Assembly: GCF_001577835.2 (NCBI RefSeq)
Contig: NC_029516.1
Location: 104,336,981 to 104,400,980 of the forward strand
Reading direction: 5' to 3'
DNA: 64,000 bases
From: Coturnix japonica
Lineage: Eukaryota; Chordata; Aves; Galliformes; Phasianidae
The notes beneath the pieces were generated by a model. The model was not told the origin of the DNA and made no database searches. It saw only the letters and a program-made list of their open reading frames with translations. The first letter of the stretch is position 1, and each line of letters starts with the position of its first letter. Positions 27,145-38,555 of this stretch are shown piece after piece. The position numbers were made by a program, and so were the translations under genes.

Positions 27145-30100
27145 AGTCCTCCTGAAACCTAAGTGCATAACCTACGATGAATTAGCATATGAATGTGAAA
27201 AGATGTCTGTGATGTGTGAAGGTCTTACATTGGTTATCTGCCAATGGGAAATATGGCAGTAAAGTCAAGTAACAGTAAATCTAAATTCAGGACTCCTACT
27301 TCTGGATACAAATTGCTGATCCAAAAATAAATAAATAATAATAATCACAAGTTCAAATTTATTTAAGAAATGTAGAAAGGTTGATCATCATTATAGTTTA
27401 TGCTGGATCAGGAATCACCTACTTTTCATCAGTTTGCATAAAGGACTAAAATTGATACAAACTATCATATAGTCCAGCTAATCCCATAAAAAAATGTCAC
27501 CATATGCTCATCCTGATCCAAAACAAACACACTCTCCTAGATGAGCTGGCAGTAAATACAGTAAAAATTCAGTAAAAACAGACAAACAAATACAGCCTTA
27601 GAGCTACTGCAAAAGCTTTACAAATACAGGCTCTGCATCCCCTGACCATGTACAGATAAAGAGCCTTTGGCTTACATGGAATCGATCATGCTGTCAATAT
27701 GTTCCACCCAATGAATCTACTACAAGTCAAGGAAGGAGGCAATAGCCCATCAGGAATACTTGCTAGAATATGCAGGTAAAAGCACTGTAAATGGTGATAC
27801 TTTTCCTTCAATCCCCACTTATTTTCTAGTAAATATCCCTGTAAAATACAAAGAATGTGAATGGTTGTCATCCTGACAAACGGACAGTTGCCAAGAGATA
27901 TATGTGTAAAATGTAACAATACACCCAAATCCCAAACCCTGTTTTAATGAAATACTTCTCTTATACTAAACGCATCCTGCTAATCATACACTCATAATAT
28001 TTCACATTCAACTCTTTTTTTCCCCCAATGAAAATGTTAACTTTTCTTGTGCAAGTCACTGAATGGAGCCTGTTTTACATCTGATCTTAAGATCAAATTT
28101 TGTTTTTCAGCCCTTATACTGGGAGACAGTAGATTTTAGAGGATATCATTACCAATTCTCATTGGAAAAAAAGCATTCTCTCAAGCTAATGGTGCACTAC
28201 CCACTGATGGCACAAAAACAAATGCTTGTTTGGTCTTGCTCTGAAACTGAAGTCCTGCCCTCTGGACAAGAACCAAATGTACTACCAGATGAACGATACA
28301 GAGACACTGAAGAGAAACATGAAAGCGTACAACTGCTGCCAAGACTGCACTGTATCACCTTCATATCCAAGGCTGTTGTCTGAGTTAAAAACAAAGCAAA
28401 ACATAAACAAACAAGCAATCCTTTTTTTTTTCCTGGAAATATGTAAACCTATTCATGACTGAACAAGACAGAGCCAGGTAACACCCACCTAAGATCTTCT
28501 AGCAGAAGTGGGGAAATTTGGTTTAAGTTTTTGTTTCTAAATGGAAAGAGTTGTTGCCTTTTGTTTAACTTGAATGCTTTCCTCCAACATGAAAAACTAA
28601 GCTGATCAACCATTAAGTAGAAAGGTTTCTAGGGCACTTTTGATGCTTTAAATGGGAAATAAATTCTCTGCCTTCAATAAAAGGTCATGTATTTTGATAC
28701 ATTAAGAGTCAGAAAGAGAGAAATGAATGTGTAAGTGCTATTATGAGAGAGGAAGTTGATTTTGACTATATTAGTGTAATTTCTGGCACTACATAGTAAA
28801 TTGGGTTTAAGTTTCAGTATAGAATACCTATGCTGGCATGGTTATCAAAGAAAAATCCTTTCTATATAACTAAGGTGAGAACGAAGAGTCAGCAAAGTCA
28901 TTATGTGACAGTAGAGTTGCATTCACATTTGAGCCTTGGTTGAAAGAGAAATGCCTTGAAAAACTAAACACTTGCAACCCACATTGCTACATCAGGAAAA
29001 AATTCCATTGTAGACCTGATATAAAAGTTTCACATTGCTCTTACATATGGCCTTGCATAAGCAGCATCCTCCCATAAGAAGCAAAATGCTCCCACAAATA
29101 GAGTACAAGTTCAAAACTGCAAAGGCAATGATTTGAGTCTCAGCTGTCTCATAGTTTCGCACAGACACATTCCAGGTTGCAAACTAATAAAAAAACAAAA
29201 TTAGATTTTATTGTCAGACCAATAACAGATACCTCATGAAAGATGAGCTACTGATGAGAACTGAAAGCTTAGGGGTACTTATTTTCTGAACATTTATCTC
29301 TGAAGTCAGTGAAATAAAAAAATAAGAAGGAAAAAGACAGGCAAGAAAAACCCTCTAAAATTGTAACACAGCAATGTTGAGAAAATACTGATGAATATAG
29401 CATGGAACAGTCGGGAACAGCAAGAAAATGTACTAAGCAATTCAGCAAGTATTTTCCAGTTACTAGAGAGACTATTCAAAAGACAACATTTAATATTATT
29501 AATTAAATTTGTTTTGGAATTCTAAACATTTTTTTTTTTCCTTAATGAATGCCTGGCGAAACAATGCTTTCTGCTCCAGAGACAAATCTCACCTGTTAAT
29601 AACTATATACATTAGTCCCTCAGTGTAACATAACAATTCTCCACTACTGTGAAACCAGTAAAGGGCTTTATCTTATTTGGATCCATGAAAAAACACAATA
29701 AACAAGGATATTAGAGGATCTTAGACTAAAATCTGAAATTCTTGCATTAGAGAACTGCAAGATTGCTTAAGGAGACACCAGAAAAATTAATAACATGGTA
29801 ATGAAACTAATTTAAATTATGTGATGCATTTCACAGGTAAAATCAAGTATAATTATAAGAATTTTGGATAACAAAATTTACTTGAGGGAAATAATCCACT
29901 TGTGCTTTATATTACACACACATATTTTATGCCTTTTGTGAAGAATGCCCCTCTTGTGTCCAATTGTAAAGAAATGTGCAAAGTGAAATGACTGTATGAC
30001 TCTATACCATATGTAAGCTAATACGGTGGCACTAGCTTCACGCAGGGAAAAGAAATGGCTGAGATCTGGCCTGGGATTTGTAAGAAGTCAAAGCACTCAG

Positions 30101-30819
30101 CAGTACTGCTTAAAAAACCTGCTTATTTTACTGAAAGAAGTACTTCCAGAGTGATTTAAACATCCCTTGTTATTAATATTGACAGAGCAGGTACAGAAAG
30201 CTGCTTGCAACTCGCTACTTTCTCTAAAACTGTGCCAAGGTTCTTCTAGTTCAAATAAAACTTAAAATGTTTCTGTTTTGGCCCACGAGGCACAAAGATG
30301 TAACCCTCCACTTACTGTAGGGAGTATTGCACTCTGCTACACTCACTTCTAGATAGATAAGTCAGCTGAGAAAGCGAATGTGCTTTTCATTCAAGAGCAG
30401 TATCAAATCTGGGCAACCACTATTCTTCTGTCCCATCTCGGTAACTATGAAGGCCTGCTATGGTAGTTTCCTCGTTTTAGAGTCCATATGGCACCATGAC
30501 AAGATGGGTCACAGAAAAGCGGAGGTGTAAGTTGAGGGAAATGCTTTAGGCAAATGGGTGGAACGTATCTAATTGTGAGATTAGAAAGATGGGCCATATA
30601 CTGAAGGGCAGAGGAAGGGTAGAACACACGGGGGACAACTTTATGGATGATCCACATTGTTTCACCCATAGGATGGAACACGGGTGCCAGCCCCAAGGCA
30701 TCCTGAAGAGCCCCATTCCTTGGCTGAGCAGGGGCATCTCTCCCTTCCTCGCAACAGCACTGACGCAGCATATCTACCCACAAACGTCCTCTGAACCAAC
30801 AGCGGTGCCCAGCCGGCTG
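27145..30819. other. Intergenic, upstream of NR0B1
   Basis: AT-rich until about 30.4 kb, then rising in GC toward the promoter. No gene or transposon was recognised. Distal control elements of NR0B1 may lie here but cannot be seen from sequence alone. Confidence 0.5.
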
Positions 30820-30835
30820 TTTACCCACGGTACGA

Positions 30836-30844
30836 CCCCGCCCC
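30836..30844. promoter_or_regulatory. GC box (Sp1-type), first of two
   Basis: CCCCGCCCC, an Sp/KLF-type site on the opposite strand, about 260 bases upstream of the TATA box. Binding is inferred from the motif alone. Confidence 0.4.
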
Positions 30845-30857
30845 AGTGCCCCCATCT

Positions 30858-30873
30858 CCCCGCCCCAAGGCCC
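30858..30873. promoter_or_regulatory. GC box overlapping a near-consensus SF-1 half site
   Basis: A second CCCCGCCCC (30858-30866) runs straight into CCAAGGCCC (30865-30873). The latter matches eight of nine positions of the SF-1/NR5A consensus YCAAGGYCA. SF-1 control of NR0B1 is known in mammals. Here the final A is C, so the site may be weak or chance. I saw no perfect SF-1 site in the 600 bases before the ATG. Confidence 0.25.
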
Positions 30874-31104
30874 GGGGCCGCCGGGCGCCATTTCGTGTCG
30901 GGCAGGATACGCTGCCTCCTGTCAGCCGGCGTCTGGCGGCGGGGCCCGCGGCTCCCTCTAGTCACCGCCGTGTCAGGAAAGGAGGAGGAGGAGGGCTCTC
31001 TCTTTTTATTATTCCCCTCCTCTTTCTCTTTTCCAGCCAGTGAAGAGTGTCTGCCCCCTTTGAACCGCACACCGGCACGCAGGCACACGCGCTCGGCCGC
31101 CGGC

Positions 31105-31110
31105 TATAAA
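31105..31110 (+). promoter_or_regulatory. NR0B1: TATA box of NR0B1
   Basis: TATAAA within CTATAAATAAG, 74 bases before the start codon. With usual spacing, transcription would begin near 31135-31140, giving a 5' leader of about 40 bases without upstream ATGs. The start site is inferred, not seen. Confidence 0.75.
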
Positions 31111-31178
31111 TAAGTTAAAAGGCGGGCAGAGGGCGAGCAGTGCTCGTCTCCCGGCGGGCCGGGCGGCTGAGCGGCCCC

Positions 31179-31725
31179 ATGGCGTGTGTGGAGCGCTGCC
31201 ACTGCTGCGCGGACGGCCGGCGGCACGGCAGCATCCTCTACAGCATCCTCAAGAGCCACGAGCAGGCGGCCGAGGGGCCGGGGCAGCGGCGAGGGCAGGC
31301 GGGGCGCGGCTGTTCGTGCGGCTCGCAGAGGCGGCTGGCCCTGAAGAGCCCGCAGGTGGCCTGCAAGGCGGCCTCGGCAGTGCTGGTGAAAACGCTGCGA
31401 TTCGTTCAGAACGTGCCCTGCTTCCAGGAGCTGCCCCTGGACGAGCAGCTGGTGCTGGTCCGCAGCTGCTGGGCGCCTCTGCTCGTGTTGGGGCTGGCGC
31501 AGGAGCGGGTGCACCTGGAGACGGTGGAGAGCGCGGAGCCCAGCATGCTGCAGCGGATCCTCACCACTCGGCGGCAAGGCGAGCACGCCCCGGCTCCCGG
31601 CCGGCAGCACCCACCTACGGCCGGCGAGATTCAGGCCATCAAGGGCTTCCTGGCTAAGTGCTGGAACCTGGACATCAGCACCAAGGAGTACGCCTACCTC
31701 AAGGGGACGGTGCTCTTCAACCCGG
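31179..31725 (+). CDS. NR0B1: NR0B1 (DAX1) exon 1: N-terminal unit and most of the ligand-binding-type domain
   Basis: Encodes residues 1-182 plus the first base of codon 183 of an orphan nuclear receptor that lacks a DNA-binding domain. In known vertebrates DAX1 acts in the nucleus as a corepressor of SF-1/LRH-1 and other receptors, in adrenal and gonadal development. Seen here: a Cys-rich start ([10 protein letters not shown]), one LxxLL-like motif ILYSIL at residues 19-24, a short Gly/Arg-rich linker, a CGSQRR segment, then the domain from about residue 53 ([63 protein letters not shown]). From memory this matches the human protein closely from LALKSPQV onward. Mammalian DAX1 has more than three N-terminal repeats and about 470 residues; this copy has one unit and 263 residues in total. 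The ATG lies in a good context (CCCCATGG) and no ATG lies between the TATA box and it. The exon ends in a consensus donor (CCGG/GTGAGT). Confidence 0.97.
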
Positions 31726-32648
31726 GTGAGTGGCGGAGGGGCTGCGGGGGTCTCCCGAGGGCGGGTTAAGCGGCGGTGTGTGGCCAGAGAGCCGGCTGCG
31801 AGGGACCCTGAGTCCGGCTGGCAGCTCTCGCAGAGAGATACGCACTCGGTGGGGAGAAACAGCAGGAGCCTCCTACATAGATAGATAGGGAGCGGCTGAC
31901 CTGTCTGTTCCTTATCCTGGAAGGCAGCTGGCCGGTTGTATATGGCATTTAAAATGACGGCGCTGCCACCTTAAAGCTGTGTTCAGCGCTTCTGCATTCC
32001 CGCTGTCAGACTGAAAAAGCCCAAATCTGTTTTCTCAGCCCTTCAATACCCCTAGTATCTTTCACCAGGAAACTTTCACGTACTGGACTTACCTTTCTTG
32101 CTGCTTGTCATATGGAGCTCCTTAGAAACCAGTCAAAGGATATCATACACGTGAATACTTTTGTAGGAGTAAACAAAAGCAACATTGTTGTTTGTTTTCT
32201 TATCTTTGCCGTTTACAGATTGCATTTGTCTCTGCAAAAGTATTTTAGATATGAAAAGGAGAGGTTGGAACTGGGTGATCTTTGAGTTCCTTTCCAACCC
32301 AAACCATTCTATGATTCTAGGTTTCATTTTCTCCAGTGAAAGTTTGTTATCGGTGAAGTTTTTTCCCATTTAAATTAATGTTACTACTTTCATATGACTG
32401 TTGTAAAATACTGCATTTCAAGTTTGAATAGAAAAGAATATTGACTGTCCAGAATACCAGCATAAAATGTTGAACTGTACTGTAATGTCTGGCACATTGG
32501 TAGAGGACTTCTTTTACCAAGAAGCCATTTAGTTTGTGTCATTATCTCTGATCTCTTACTTAGCATACTGCAGTTACTACTCTGTAAGAAGAAAGTTGTG
32601 TTATAGACAAAGAGTATGTAAATAAAATAACAGTATTTCTCTCTTCAG
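31726..32648 (+). other. NR0B1: NR0B1 intron 1
   Basis: A 923-base GT-AG intron at the position typical of vertebrate NR0B1, which has a single intron splitting the ligand-binding-type domain after the sequence FNP. The first part is still GC-rich. The rest is AT-rich and contains a short CR1 3' end. No further exon is visible in it. Confidence 0.95.
32254..32322 (+). mobile_element. CR1 LINE, 3' end, inside NR0B1 intron
   Basis: Short copy of the CR1 3' terminus: GGTTGGAACTGGGTGATC, then TTTCCAACCCAAACCATTC and an ending ATGATTCTAG. It is severely 5'-truncated, as most avian CR1 copies are, and lies in the same orientation as the gene. Confidence 0.85.
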
Positions 32649-32893
32649 ATCTACCTGGCCTGCAGTGCACACAGTACATTGAAGGACTGCAGAGGGAAGC
32701 ACAAGAAGCTCTAAATGAACATGTTAGACTCATTCACAGAGGTGACCAAGCCAGATTTGCCAAGCTGAATGTTGTTCTGTCTTTGTTACAATCTATTAAC
32801 GCTAATGTGATTGCTGAACTGTTCTTCAGGCCCATCATTGGATCAGTGAACATGGATGACATGCTTTTGGAAATGCTTTGTGCAAAATTATAA
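32649..32893 (+). CDS. NR0B1: NR0B1 (DAX1) exon 2: C-terminal part of the ligand-binding-type domain with AF-2 region
   Basis: This exon completes codon 183 (G/AT = Asp) and encodes residues 183-263, then TAA. The acceptor is CTCTTCAG/AT. The reading frame joins exactly to exon 1 to give ...[17 protein letters not shown]. Visible landmarks are [16 protein letters not shown] (residues 232-247) and the C-terminal AF-2-like helix [13 protein letters not shown] (251-263), which resembles MDDMMLEMLCTKI at the human C terminus. In known DAX1 this C-terminal half carries transcriptional silencing, and human loss-of-function alleles there cause adrenal hypoplasia congenita. The exon is far less GC-rich than exon 1, in keeping with its position outside the CpG island. 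Both exons are intact, with no frameshift or internal stop, so the gene looks functional. Confidence 0.97.
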
Positions 32894-32912
32894 AGGTGTG
32901 TAAAGTAATGCA

Positions 32913-33159
32913 AATAAATCCAATGCAAAGGAACTCTTAAGAGAAGAATAGTGTAAAGTACTGTAAATAAACTAACTTATTGTTTTTACATAGATAGTAT
33001 TTTTGTATTCAATAATAAAATAGTCTTTAAGTTCTGGAGTTTTTATTAAACACGGTGTTTTTTCATTAAGATTACGGTCATCAGATTAAAATTTAAAGTT
33101 GCGAAGAGTGTTCATATCCAAAGTCAACTGGCTATTCTTTTACCATGTCTATGAATAAA
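32913..33159 (+). terminator. NR0B1: Cluster of NR0B1 polyadenylation signals
   Basis: AATAAA occurs at 32913, 32966, 33014 and 33154, within 270 bases of the stop codon. Any of these could end the transcript; the second to fourth leave a 3' UTR of roughly 90-290 bases. The sequence does not show which is used. Confidence 0.55.
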
Positions 33160-33446
33160 GATCATACATACTACGTTGTACTTTTGAGGTAATGCCTGTG
33201 TTTTCAAAATTAAAAGCTAGTCAAGGTTTACATTTTAACCATAGCTATCATGCAGAAATGGGAACGAACAAGCCATTTGCTTGACTTGTTTTAGTGGTGC
33301 TGGGATACCAGGTATTGTGATCACAATATCTGCTCATATTTCCAGTACTGGCTCTGAAGAGTTGGTGAGCTATTTCAATTGACTTTAACAGAACTGAAAT
33401 ATGAGGAGTATTTAAAGAAAAATAATAATAATTTTAAAAAGTGTTT

Positions 33447-33447
<1 letters not shown>

Positions 33448-33502
<55 letters not shown>
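33448..33502. repeat. T44 tract followed by (TG)n
   Basis: An uninterrupted run of about 44 T followed by five TG units. It lies 550 bases after the NR0B1 stop codon. Long chance Lys or Phe frames arise from it and are not genes. Confidence 0.95.
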
Positions 33503-35440
33503 AATATTTTGAGTTTTAATGATAACTTCATGAGGCTTAGTTGGGTAACTGATACTTGTGGTAAAACATTCCATTCAGCACACGTTGGGTGCCAAAAAAA
33601 ACAAGATAACTTCACTCCCCCAAACAAAAAGCAACCAAACAACAAAACAACTCTAAAAATAGCCAAAAAAAATCAAACAGTGAGGCAGGGCCAGGGGAAC
33701 TATGGATGTATATTCCACACTTTGGTTTTCATTTGGTTTTCATCTTCTTATTTCCTAGCTAGGATTTTGATAGCTAGTTTCTTCAGAGTACTTACTCCCA
33801 TAGAGATTGAAAATTATGTTGAATCATGGTGTGCTACTGGTATGTCAGAATTTGTCAGCTAACATGAAGATGTCAACATTAAAAGCTGAGCTTATGTGGT
33901 TGTTTTTTTTTTTTTTGTTTGTTTGTTTTTTTCCTGGCTTCTTCCCCTAAGGAAAATTGATTTAAAAAATAGACAAAATGGGGAGAATAAAAGTGTAAGT
34001 AAAAAGTTTTCTCGAAACAGAAGACAGTAGCCACTATCTATGGATAAGCCACTAACATTAAGATGTGTGTTTAAAAACTAGTATGGTTGAGGTAGTCATT
34101 ATTCGTAATAGGAGGTGTGTAAGGGAGAGAGGAAAAAGCTTTCTTTTGCTGCCACCTTGCGCAGAGGATAATTACAGCTCCTGCACTTCGGTTGAGAGCA
34201 GAGTGGAGTATTGTTTAGTACCTACTTGGGTAAAACTTGGGCCCGTTACTCTGAGTAGGGTGGTATGTCCTGAGAAGAGTCTCAAAAAATCCCAAAGAAT
34301 AAAAAGAATGTAAATTGAGTTCACTACCCATTCAGACCTAAGCTGGTTCACATGACGAAAGAGCAAGCTTAGTCTCTGCTAAATTAATTTTTACATTTAC
34401 ACACACATACAGTAAACATAGATGTATGCATGTGGTGTATACTTCATGCATAAGTGTTGTATGAGCTCACAATAGCTAATAAGGTTATCAAACACCTCTG
34501 AACCATATATGTATGTGTATGTTTCCTTCTTTCTGTGTAAATGGCATATAAGCTCACCGTGGTTAGCTTTCAACACCTGACAGCTCTCTTTTGCAAAAGC
34601 ACAATGATGAAACATTTACACAGTAGTTAGGCAGCAGATGGATCTTGGGTAAAGACAAATATAAATACATTAATTAATTAAGCAGCCTCAGATTAAAACA
34701 TCCTCACGTAGCACTGAATTTTTTAATATACTGCTCAGACTTAGGGATGAAAATCTATTTTCTTTCCTGCTGAGTGGTAGAAGAGACTTGGCAGTATGTA
34801 ATAGCTGAGCCTTGTTAGCAGGCAAGGATTTTCAGCTGAGCAGTCACCTTGAGATGTTTTGGATCTATTGTGCCACTAAACACAAAAGTTTTCATGACTC
34901 AGGTGGAGCTGCTTATATCTCCCGGTTTGATAAGCAGGAGTATCTCTCTCTGAACAAATTCTGCATTCCATTCAATTTTCTGGAGTTGCCATGAAAAATA
35001 CTGCTTCTGTGCACAATGAATTCGCCTTGAACTCACTGTGTTCTATCATATTTCTCTTGGACCAGCTATACCGTTAGTCATTTAGTTATTGATGGAAGCA
35101 CCTGGGAACAGTAAATAGGAAATCTGAATGGTAAAAGCAATTTATCAAGGCTTTTTGCAAAGACATGGCAAAAATATGTCTCTTCATAGGTCAAAGGAAC
35201 AGGAATGACTAGGTAAAAAAATTAAAAATGGCTTACAGGATAAACCAAGATAAAAGTTTAGGATCCAAACGGGAACAGAAGAAGAAACTGTTATGATTAG
35301 GGAACGGGATGGGAAAACAATTGATTTTGGTGTGGAGACAGTGTGCCAAGAGCTGACTGGAAGTAAATCACCAGACTAACCAGAGGTGGAGCAAAAGGAT
35401 GACTGGGTGATACTCTCTGTCACGTCCAAAAACCATCACG
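33503..35440. other. Intergenic, nothing recognised
   Basis: AT-rich, with an A/T-rich run near 33901. No exon or repeat family recognised. Confidence 0.5.
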
Positions 35441-35442
35441 GA

Positions 35443-35835
35443 GTTACAGAATCACAGAATCACAGAATTATCAAGGTTGGTAAAGACCTAGAAGATCATC
35501 CAGTCAAACCATCACCAATACTTCCCAGTTAAATCATATCCCCCAACACAACATCCAAACGTTTCTTGAACACCTCCATGGTAGGTGACTCCACCACATC
35601 CCTGGGCACTGCATTCCAGTGCCTGACTACCCTTTCCAAGAAGTAATACTTCCTAATGTCCAGCCTGAGTCTCCCCTGGCATAGCTTGGAACCATTCCCT
35701 CTAGTTCTATCACTGTCTACATGAGAGAAAAGGCTGACCCCAAGCTCACTACAACCTCCCTTCAGGAAGTTATAGAGAGCTATAAGGTCTCCCCTGAGCC
35801 TCCTCTTCTCCAGGCTGAGAGTTGGGAAGAACCTA
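35443..35835 (-). mobile_element. CR1 LINE, about 390-base 3' part
   Basis: The left end is the reverse-complement terminal repeat (ACAGAATCACAGAATCACAG). The minus strand keeps a long readable ORF2 C terminus: [40 protein letters not shown] and [20 protein letters not shown]. Well preserved, so it is probably among the younger copies. Confidence 0.96.
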
Positions 35836-37100
35836 CCCAGGAAGCTGATGCAGAGGGCACCAATATCTCCTTCTGGTTCAGAACACATTGCTCTTTTCCC
35901 CCACTGTCAGCTGAGCTGAAGAAGGTGCCAGAGAAGCAGCTGTGCAGTAGTGAAGAGCAAGCTGCCCAGTCTTCCCCTGTGGGAACATAGTACTCAGTGA
36001 AGTAAGCAAAGCTGCTCTGCTGGCCCTTAGAGCTGTAAAGTCCAATTTTCTGCTGGGAATAAGTATTGGGACAGATCCTTTTCTGCCTCAACTTCGTCCT
36101 CTGCAGGGTGGATTGGATGTCTATGTGGCCATCTCTGTGACATGAGAGAAGATTCCTTCGGATGTCTCTGGAAGCAGGGAAAGACAAAGCTTACTTCCAG
36201 CTACACCTCATGCAGAGCAGTGCTGTGAACTCTGAGCTCTTATAGGAGTAGCACAACACAGGCTAAAACCGTGCCTTTTTCTACTATGCCAGCTCTGGGG
36301 CACTGACCCACAGATAGTGGTTGGCCTGATGGCTGCTTGCTAAAGCTGAGCACAGGTAGTTGTACACCCAATGGAGTTATGTGCCAGAGAACCACCTTGT
36401 CTGGTGCTGTGAAATTGCCAAGTCACAGCCTGAACCAATAGTTGAGCACCAGGTGAGAAGGCATGGCTAATCCAGGGAACTCAGGTGCAAGCAATGTACC
36501 CGGGTGACCTGAAGGGGTGGAGTCTGGTTCCACCCCTCCTTACTCTCAACTAAAGATTAGCAGCCAAGGAAGTAACATCTTTTTGGGTAGAGATTGTATT
36601 CCTTTGGAGCTGTTATTGGTTGTTGGGAGGGATGCACTAATTTTAATTCTTTATCGTCTTCTGTTACTCCATAGTGCTTATGAGCATCCCAGTGAAAGTG
36701 CTGTCACAGCCTTCTTTTGCAGCACACCTGGCTTTCTTCATAGTGCTGCTCCAAACTGTATAGGAGATCTGCAAGGGGATGTGTAGGGGCAGCGTTGGAC
36801 TTTGTAGTACGGTTGTGGCGCTGCTGCTCAGCATCATAACAAAGAACGGGGTGCTGTGGCTTTTCTCATCTGTTGGAGGGAAGGAACAGGAGGGGAAAGG
36901 TATTATCTCAGCTGCTGTTTCAGCAGCTTGTGTTTAGAGTAATTCAGCCCCAAGATCTGTGCTGTTCTGGTGGTTGCGGGACTGGACAGTACCACAGAAT
37001 TACTGAATATGGCACTGTGATAGCGTACCTCATGCTTAATCTGCTAAATTTTGGGGCACCATTATAGACATGTAGCATCCATATATAAAATTACCTCATA
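35836..37100. other. Moderately GC-rich unclassified stretch, possibly repeat-derived
   Basis: Its composition differs from the AT-rich surroundings. It has open frames of up to 135 residues on both strands with no recognisable product. The part around 36430-36560 (CCAGGTGAGAAGGCATGG, CTGAAGGGGTGGAGTCTG) has the feel of an interspersed repeat, perhaps an old LTR fragment, but I cannot name a family or define ends. Confidence 0.2.
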
Positions 37101-38500
37101 ACACATCCTACAGCCCTGGAAAAATTGCTTTGTGTGGGAAAGTGGCCTCCATAATCAGTGTTGTGTATGGTTTCTCTATAGTTCTGTGCCATGCGCTGTA
37201 GTTTCTGCACACTTTGTGGTTGTATCACCCAACTGTATATTTACATACAAATTTCCCCCCACCTTTTAAAAATGTATCAGTAACTTTCCAATTTAATTAT
37301 AAATATGATTTCTAATTTTTAATGCATTTTCTCTCTTCGTCCCTGATGAAGAAGGGTGTGAATCTTCTTAGCACGTTTTTTTCAGTCCTCGAGTTATACA
37401 CATCTGAAGTAAATGTAAACTCCCTGGCCATTTAGTTACTCAGTCCTCCTCACTACATAAAAACAGGGCATTACCAGATATCCATTCCCACCTGGCCCAG
37501 AGCTCCCCAGCACGAGCTGTCTGCACCAGAGAACCTGCAGCAACCAGCCACTAATCACAAAGCACCATTCCTACAATATCCTTTCCTCTGAAGAGATTTG
37601 CGAAAGGGTAATTTAGAAACCAGCTTGCACTTGTAGTTAATGTGGTTGTGAGTGTTTCTTTCAGATAAGAAAAAAGCATGGCTTTTATTCACTGTCTTTT
37701 AAGTTTAATATATAACCTTTGTTTAGGTAGACTTTAATAGTTTGTTTTGAACTTTGCAGCAGTTTGTTGATGTGGATACAAATACCTCTAAAGCCTAATG
37801 AGCAGTAACTCTGCTCTCGAAGGCATGGTTCTGCAACCTCAGTTTTCTCATTGTGAGATGGCTGCATATAGCCGTTAAACTGGCTGAATCTGTTATACTG
37901 TCAGTCTTTTAAAGATAGAACTTCTTCCTCTAGTGGACTTCCTAAGCATTGCAAGGAGCAGCAAAAATAAAGGAAAATAATAATAATAATAATAAAAAAA
38001 TAAACAAGTCAGAAAGCCAACCAGGAATCTGCTTTTAAGTCTGTAAGGTAAGCAGTGAATACTCAGCAGCTGATGTCACAAGAGGTTTGCAGAGGAGCTT
38101 GAACTAAAACGTCCTTAAATCAACCAGCACTGTAGGGACAAAGGCTGAGGCTTGTTAGCTGGCACCGCAGGCTATAGTCGTTCACATTGCTGGTATAAAT
38201 CAGCAGTCCTTTCAGTGCTTATGCCAGCAGTGAAATTGGCCAGGATTTTTTTTAGATATTCACACTGTGTCTAGATGAAGGTAAATAACCTCACAAGTGT
38301 TTTTATACAAGCACACACGGCATACAGGCACCTTTTCTTCTGTGTATACTTATGTTATTTACTGATTTTACATAAGAAAAATGCCAGTAGTTTCTAGTTC
38401 AGATGAAAAGAGCCTGTCCTTTCTTTTTATATTACCTGTCATTAGTTTGTCGCAAAGGGGGAATTCAGTCTTGCTGAAACTGAGCTGGCTGACAATTTTC
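37101..38500. other. Intergenic, nothing recognised
   Basis: AT-rich, including a short (AAT)n run near 37978-37996. No gene seen. Confidence 0.5.
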
Positions 38501-38520
38501 CACGCAGCACCTAAGCTCCG

Positions 38521-38555
38521 TCTGGAGGGAGCGGAGGCGCACAAGCGCCTCCAGA
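38521..38555. repeat. GC-rich double inverted repeat
   Basis: Two overlapping perfect 8-base inverted repeats: GGAGGCGC/GCGCCTCC (38533-38540 and 38545-38552, four-base loop) and TCTGGAGG/CCTCCAGA (38521-38528 and 38548-38555). They share the right arm, so only one can form at a time. They sit in a small CpG-containing patch. Confidence 0.6.

Larger units (their letters stand above)
30820..31850. promoter_or_regulatory. NR0B1: CpG island over NR0B1 promoter and exon 1
   Basis: This is the only long GC-rich, CpG-dense stretch in a window that is otherwise AT-rich. It begins near the GC boxes, spans the TATA box and exon 1, and fades in the first part of the intron. The borders were judged by eye. 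Long chance open frames on both strands here come from GC richness and shadow exon 1; I do not call them genes. Confidence 0.85.

Noticed and set aside
30445-31113. 148-residue minus and 174-residue plus frames over the promoter
   Set aside because: They overlap each other and the CpG island, are rich in Pro/Gly/Arg, and show no domain. They cross the TATA box and leader.
31140-31178. In-frame extension upstream of the NR0B1 ATG
   Set aside because: It contains no ATG, and it lies at or just after the start predicted from the TATA box. The ATG at 31179 matches the family's MA... start.
31104-31657. Long open frames in other frames and on the minus strand across exon 1
   Set aside because: They are GC-driven shadows of NR0B1 exon 1. 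The real frame is fixed by family similarity and by the splice junction.
33412-33666. Minus-strand frame with a poly-Lys run
   Set aside because: Produced by the T44 tract; no other coding signal.
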